11,047 nt of DNA from Saonia sp964398035 (lineage in GTDB: Bacteria; Bacteroidota; Bacteroidia; Flavobacteriales; Flavobacteriaceae), in NCBI GenBank assembly GCA_964398035.1, contig CAYNLI010000096.1, positions 1 to 11,047 of the forward strand. The letters are read 5' to 3'. The translations under genes and the position numbers were made by a program. Position 1 is the stretch's first letter, and the number at the start of each line of letters is the position of its first letter. Positions 7,561-11,047 of this stretch are shown in pieces. A model generated the notes under the pieces. It made no database searches. It saw nothing but the letters and a program-made list of their open reading frames with translations, and had not been told where the DNA came from.

Positions 7561-7584
7561 AACCCCAAGCTTTCACTTGGGGTT
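7561..7584. terminator. Bidirectional intrinsic terminator between ppgK-like gene and typA
   Basis: AACCCCAAG (7561-7569) and CTTGGGGTT (7576-7584) form a perfect 9-base-pair stem with a 6-base loop (CTTTCA). On the + strand it is followed by TTTCTTAATT; on the minus strand by a T-rich stretch (TTGTTTTG). It lies between two convergent genes ending at 7496 and 7611 and should stop transcription from both. Confidence 0.85.
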
Positions 7585-7610
7585 TCTTAATTATAAAAAA
7601 CTATTTTATT

Positions 7611-9410
7611 TTAAACGATTTTATTCCGTTTACGATCTACTTCTGTTAAATAAATTTTACGCAAACGTAAGTGTTTTGGTGTAACTTCTACATATTCATC
7701 TTTTTGAATATATTCTAAAGCCTCTTCCAAAGAAAACTTAATTGCAGGTACAATCTTTGCCTTATCATCTGCTCCTGAAGAACGTACATTGGACAATTTC
7801 TTTGTTTTGGTAATATTGATGGTCATATCATCTCCTCTAGAGTTTTCACCAATCACCTGACCTTCATAAATATCTTCTCCCGGATCAACAAAAAACTTAC
7901 CTCTATCTTGTAACTTATCAATAGAATAAGGAATAGCTTTCCCTCTTTCCATGGATACTAACGAACCATTCTGTCTTTGTGGAATATCTCCTTTTAAAGG
8001 CTGATATTCTAAAAAACGATGAGCCAAAATGGCCTCACCGGCAGTGGCTGTCAATAATTGGTTACGAAGCCCAATGATACCTCTAGATGGAATCAAAAAT
8101 TCACATATCATACGTTCTCCTTTGGCTTCCATACTGGTCATCTCCCCTTTTCGGATAGACACCATTTCTATTGCCTTACCTGATACCTCTTCGGGCAAGT
8201 CTATGGTCAAATGTTCAACAGGTTCACATTTAACACCGTCTACCTCTTTGATAATAACTTGTGGCTGACCAATCTGGAGTTCATACCCTTCTCTACGCAT
8301 GGTCTCTATCAATACAGAAAGGTGCAATACCCCTCTACCAAAAACCAAGAATTTATCTGCACTATCAGTTGCTTCAACTTTAAGAGCAAGGTTTTTTTCT
8401 AATTCTTTTTCTAATCTTTCTTTTATATGCCTAGAAGTAACAAACTTACCATCCTGACCAAAAAACGGGCTATCATTTATAGTAAAAAGCATACTCATGG
8501 TAGGCTCATCTATTGCAATAGTTTGCAATGCTTCTGGGTTTTCTATATCCGCAATTGTATCACCAATCTCAAAACCTTCTAAACCTACAATGGCACAAAT
8601 ATCACCAGTTTCTACATCTTTCACCTTTTTTCTTCCTAGGCCTTCAAAAATAAACAGTTCCTTTATTTTAGATTTTACAATACTACCATCTCTTTTCACC
8701 AAAGAAACTTGTTGTCCCTCTTTAAGTGAACCTCTTTGTAACCTTCCAATTGCAATACGTCCTGTAAAGGATGAAAAATCTAAAGAAGTAATCAACATTT
8801 GTGTATTCCCTTCTTTTGGTTCAAAAGTTGGAATATGCTCAATTACCATATCCAATAACGGTTCTATAGAACCTGTTGGTATTTTCCAATCTTCGCCCAT
8901 CCAGTTGTTCTTTGCAGAACCATATACTACAGGGAAATCCAATTGCCATTCTTCAGCACCTAATTCAAACATTAAATCGAACACCTTCTCATGAACCTCT
9001 TCAGGAGTACAGTTTTCTTTATCTACCTTATTGATCACCACACAAGGTTTTAAACCTAAATCAAGAGCTTTCTGCAATACAAAACGTGTTTGCGGCATAG
9101 GCCCTTCAAAAGCATCTACCAATAACAGTACACCATCTGCCATATTCAATACACGCTCTACTTCTCCACCAAAATCGGCGTGACCTGGAGTATCAATAAT
9201 ATTGATTTTAGTATTCCTATAGACTACAGAAACATTTTTAGAGGTAATTGTAATTCCTCTTTCACGTTCCAAATCATTACTATCCAAGATTAGGTCTCCT
9301 GTATTTTCATTTTCACGAAACAAACTGCACTGATACATGATTTTATCTACCAATGTTGTCTTTCCGTGATCTACGTGTGCGATTATCGCAATGTTCTTAG
9401 TACTGGACAT
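7611..9410 (-). CDS. typA: Ribosome-associated translational GTPase TypA/BipA
   Basis: The 599-residue protein has the full set of translational GTPase motifs: G1 AHVDHGKT (11-18), G2 RGIT (51-54), G3 DTPGH (73-77), G4 NKVD (127-130) and G5 GSAK (164-167). EF-G-like domains II, III and V follow, and the TypA-specific C-terminal domain includes EYQPLKGDIPQRQNGSLVSMERGKAIPYS. TypA binds the 70S ribosome at the EF-G site and helps 50S assembly and growth under cold or stress. Length and start are normal for the family; the next upstream bases hold a textbook Bacteroidota promoter with a leader of about 15 bases. The gene appears to be monocistronic, ends at the bidirectional terminator, and has no unusual features. 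Confidence 0.97.
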   Translation of the reverse strand: MSSTKNIAIIAHVDHGKTTLVDKIMYQCSLFRENENTGDLILDSNDLERERGITITSKNVSVVYRNTKINIIDTPGHADFGGEVERVLNMADGVLLLVDAFEGPMPQTRFVLQKALDLGLKPCVVINKVDKENCTPEEVHEKVFDLMFELGAEEWQLDFPVVYGSAKNNWMGEDWKIPTGSIEPLLDMVIEHIPTFEPKEGNTQMLITSLDFSSFTGRIAIGRLQRGSLKEGQQVSLVKRDGSIVKSKIKELFIFEGLGRKKVKDVETGDICAIVGLEGFEIGDTIADIENPEALQTIAIDEPTMSMLFTINDSPFFGQDGKFVTSRHIKERLEKELEKNLALKVEATDSADKFLVFGRGVLHLSVLIETMRREGYELQIGQPQVIIKEVDGVKCEPVEHLTIDLPEEVSGKAIEMVSIRKGEMTSMEAKGERMICEFLIPSRGIIGLRNQLLTATAGEAILAHRFLEYQPLKGDIPQRQNGSLVSMERGKAIPYSIDKLQDRGKFFVDPGEDIYEGQVIGENSRGDDMTINITKTKKLSNVRSSGADDKAKIVPAIKFSLEEALEYIQKDEYVEVTPKHLRLRKIYLTEVDRKRNKIV

Positions 9411-9430
9411 TCTTTTTTATTTTAAGCCTG

Positions 9431-9459
9431 CAAAGATACTTCTATTTTTCTCATCTCAA
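9431..9459 (-). promoter_or_regulatory. typA promoter
   Basis: Read on the minus strand, TTG at 9459-9457 (-33 box) and TATCTTTG at 9438-9431 (exact -7 consensus TAnnTTTG) are 18 bases apart. The ATG at 9410 follows about 20 bases after the -7 box. This is the best promoter match in the window and supports a Bacteroidota host with strong constitutive expression of typA. Confidence 0.75.
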
Positions 9460-9516
9460 TATAAACTTACATTATTTTTATCTTATTGATTTTGAGGGAG
9501 TTTATATATAAAAATG

Positions 9517-10048
9517 TTATTTTGACTTCCCTATTGCCCAACCTAAATGAAAACTTAAGTAAGGTCCAATTCCACTATTTTTAAAATTTATATATGGATA
9601 ATACCCAACACCTGTTTCAAAACCCCAATTAAAACCTGAATTACTAGTCCTTTGCAATCCATACATAGGGCCTATAAAAAACAAATCTGGCACATAATTA
9701 TCCAAATTCCCGATATGGCATCACCCGTTTGATAAATAGCACCAAGGCCTACATAGTTTCCTGTTACCTTTTTCCTTTACCACTTCTTCTATCAAAATTA
9801 TAGTAATGTCTAAACTGTCCTTCAAAAATGGGAAATAAACCAAAATCTGTATCAACATCACTTCCACCATGAAGAGCAAACCCAAAAGATGCTGTTAAAG
9901 AAAGTGTTTCCGTGTTAGAAACAGAAGCTTCATAACTTAATCCAGGAGTTAAAAAATACACTTTAAATTGATTTTATGTGTGCTTTTGAACATCTGTGAC
10001 ACTTGACAACAACAAGAACAACGATGCAAATAAAAATAGGTTTTTCAT
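9517..10048 (-). pseudogene. Decayed gene for a small outer-membrane beta-barrel protein
   Basis: Starting at the ATG 10048-10046, the frame encodes a good signal peptide (MKNLFLFASLFLLLSS) and then meets an in-frame TAA at 9976-9974 (codon 25). The same frame continues as barrel-like sequence (YFLTPGLSYEASVSNTETL, SFGFALHGGSD, PIFEGQFRHYYNFDRRSGKG) until a TAA at 9766-9764. There, one missing A in the A5 run (T9769-9773 on the + strand) shifts the frame; the next frame reads KVTGNYVGLGAIYQTGD. A second shift near 9706-9722 leads to LDNYVPDLFFIGPMYGLQR and on to GPYLSFHLGWAIGKSK, ending at 9517. Joined, the pieces give about 177 residues typical of small Bacteroidota outer-membrane barrels (EGQxRxYYN..R, GPxYGxQR, C-terminal strands). 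Three independent lesions make it a pseudogene rather than a programmed frameshift. It diverges from kdsA and lies upstream of typA. Confidence 0.85.
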
Positions 10049-10105
10049 ATTGATATGGTTTAATTAGTAAATTCGATTAGAAACACAAGAATCAAGCCAA
10101 AACCT

Positions 10106-10113
10106 TATCTTTG
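10106..10113 (+). promoter_or_regulatory. -7 promoter element for kdsA
   Basis: TATCTTTG matches the Bacteroidota -7 consensus exactly and lies 18 bases before the kdsA ATG at 10132, giving a very short leader of about 12 bases. No convincing TTG is seen at -33; TTAG near 10077-10080 is too far away. The A/T-rich leader (AATTTTTTTTC) has no Shine-Dalgarno sequence, as is usual in this phylum. Confidence 0.55.
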
Positions 10114-10131
10114 CAACTATAATTTTTTTTC

Positions 10132-10950
10132 ATGAAACTTGACCAAATTCCACAGATAAAACATACAGATAGCAACAACTTTTTTCTTCTTTGCGGGCCT
10201 TGTGCCATTGAAGGCGAGGAAATGGCGCTTAGAATAGCGGAAAAAATTGTTACTGTAACTGATAAACTAAAAATACCTTATGTTTTTAAGGGCAGTTTTA
10301 AAAAAGCCAATCGAAGTAGAATAGATAGTTTTACCGGAATTGGAGACGAAAAAGCATTAAAAATATTACGCAAAGTTTCAGAAACTTTTAATGTACCCAC
10401 GGTTACTGATATTCATGAAATTTCAGATGCATTAAAAGCCGCTGAATATGTAGATGTATTGCAAATCCCTGCATTTTTGGTTAGACAAACAGATTTGGTG
10501 GTTGCAGCTGCAAAAACCGGGAAAGTTGTGAATTTAAAAAAAGGACAATTTATGAGTCCGTCTGCAATGCAACACGCTGTCCAAAAAGTAAAAGATAGCG
10601 GTAGTAAAAAAGCATGGATTACTGATCGTGGCACTATGTTTGGCTACCAAGATATAATTGTGGATTTTAGAGGCATCCCTGAAATGAAAGCATATGCACC
10701 CGTTGTATTAGATGTTACACATTCCTTACAGCAACCCAATCAAAGTACTGGAGTAACTGGTGGCAGACCAGATATGATAGAGACCATAGCTAGAGCAGGA
10801 ATTGCTGTTGGTGTAGATGGTATTTTTATGGAAACCCATTTTGACCCTTCCATTGCTAAAAGTGATGGTGCCAACATGCTGCATTTAGACCATTTAGAAA
10901 AGTTGTTGACTAATTTAGTGGCTATAAGAAAGACAGTCAACCAATTTTAA
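10132..10950 (+). CDS. kdsA: 3-deoxy-8-phosphooctulonate (Kdo-8-phosphate) synthase
   Basis: The 272-residue cytoplasmic TIM-barrel enzyme joins phosphoenolpyruvate and arabinose-5-phosphate to make Kdo-8-phosphate, the first committed step to the Kdo sugar of lipopolysaccharide. Family motifs are GPCAIEG (22-28), YVFKGSFKKANRSR (50-63), QIPAFLVRQTDL (111-122), DRGTMFGY (165-172), DVTHSLQQP (194-202), GGRPD (210-214) and ETHFDP (234-239). The residues that bind metal in the metal-dependent class are all present: Cys24, His197, Glu234 and Asp245. The metal-independent class (as in E. coli) has Asn in place of the Cys. Length and start are normal. It has its own -7 element and is not next to other Kdo genes (kdsB, kdsC, kdsD). 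DAHP synthase is the related alternative, but KANRSR and overall match favour KdsA. Confidence 0.96.
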   Translation: MKLDQIPQIKHTDSNNFFLLCGPCAIEGEEMALRIAEKIVTVTDKLKIPYVFKGSFKKANRSRIDSFTGIGDEKALKILRKVSETFNVPTVTDIHEISDALKAAEYVDVLQIPAFLVRQTDLVVAAAKTGKVVNLKKGQFMSPSAMQHAVQKVKDSGSKKAWITDRGTMFGYQDIIVDFRGIPEMKAYAPVVLDVTHSLQQPNQSTGVTGGRPDMIETIARAGIAVGVDGIFMETHFDPSIAKSDGANMLHLDHLEKLLTNLVAIRKTVNQF

Positions 10951-11000
10951 TTTTACATCTCAACATCCGTTTTTCATTTATTGTTCATCCATATATTAAG

Positions 11001-11013
11001 ACCGTTGCACGGT
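11001..11013. repeat. Short inverted repeat downstream of kdsA
   Basis: ACCGT (11001-11005) and ACGGT (11009-11013) form a 5-base-pair stem with a 3-base loop (TGC), 50 bases after the kdsA stop. It lacks a following T-run, so it is not a standard terminator. The sequence AGACCGTTGCAC is reminiscent, from memory, of the ends of some IS5-like insertion sequences (AGACC-TTGCA type), which would put an element just beyond the right edge. The rest of 10951-11047 is AT-rich and shows no gene. Confidence 0.3.
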
Positions 11014-11047
11014 ATAATCTGTTTAGAATAGGCGTAAAAATTAACTA

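Noticed and set aside
8497..8994. A 165-codon open frame on the + strand
   Set aside because: It lies entirely opposite typA, whose protein is strongly conserved, and its translation has no recognisable family features; it is a shadow of the real gene.
9764..9780. Programmed or phase-variable frameshift at the A5 run in the barrel remnant
   Set aside because: Five A residues is short for slippage, and the gene also carries an upstream in-frame stop and a second frameshift, so a single slip would not restore the protein.

Overview
The window comes from a low-GC member of the Bacteroidota, most likely a marine-type Flavobacteriaceae; the genus cannot be fixed from the sequence. The evidence is the Bacteroidota promoter signature (TTTG or TTG at -33 and TAnnTTTG at -7) upstream of several genes, the lack of Shine-Dalgarno sequences, signal peptides ending in AQE- or SQE-like sites, and the mix of TPR, outer-membrane barrel and KdsA genes. 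Most of the window is ordinary chromosomal core. No tRNA, rRNA, CRISPR array, prophage or complete mobile element was seen.

Left part (1-5034): the 3' end of a GNAT acetyltransferase gene enters on the + strand and converges with a two-gene minus-strand operon. The operon's first gene encodes a secreted TPR protein of about 1000 residues. Its second gene encodes a 583-residue outer-membrane beta-barrel that looks like a TonB receptor without a plug. The two are 13 bases apart and probably form one uncharacterised periplasm/outer-membrane unit.

Middle part (5035-7496): a divergent intergenic region holds three alternating ATTACC/GGTAAT hexamers and a good + strand promoter. It leads into an ftsE-type ABC ATPase gene with no ftsX beside it. 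The ATPase gene overlaps by 4 bases a gene for an unusual protein that joins a membrane-anchored N-terminal domain to a C-terminal Nudix hydrolase domain. A polyphosphate-glucokinase-like ROK kinase gene follows with its own promoter.

Right part (7497-11047): a bidirectional terminator separates the ROK kinase gene from the convergent typA/bipA GTPase gene, which has a near-ideal Bacteroidota promoter. Upstream of typA lies the decayed remnant of a small outer-membrane barrel gene with three inactivating lesions. Divergent from the remnant is kdsA, the Kdo-8-phosphate synthase of lipopolysaccharide core synthesis, here the metal-dependent cysteine type. The last 97 bases are non-coding and hold a short inverted repeat that might be an IS terminus.

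The shared theme is cell-envelope biology: an outer-membrane barrel, a periplasmic TPR scaffold, FtsE, a membrane-bound Nudix protein and Kdo synthesis. The most unusual items are the membrane-Nudix fusion overlapping ftsE, the TPR/plugless-barrel pair with its hexamer array, and the altered sugar-site motif in the ROK kinase.
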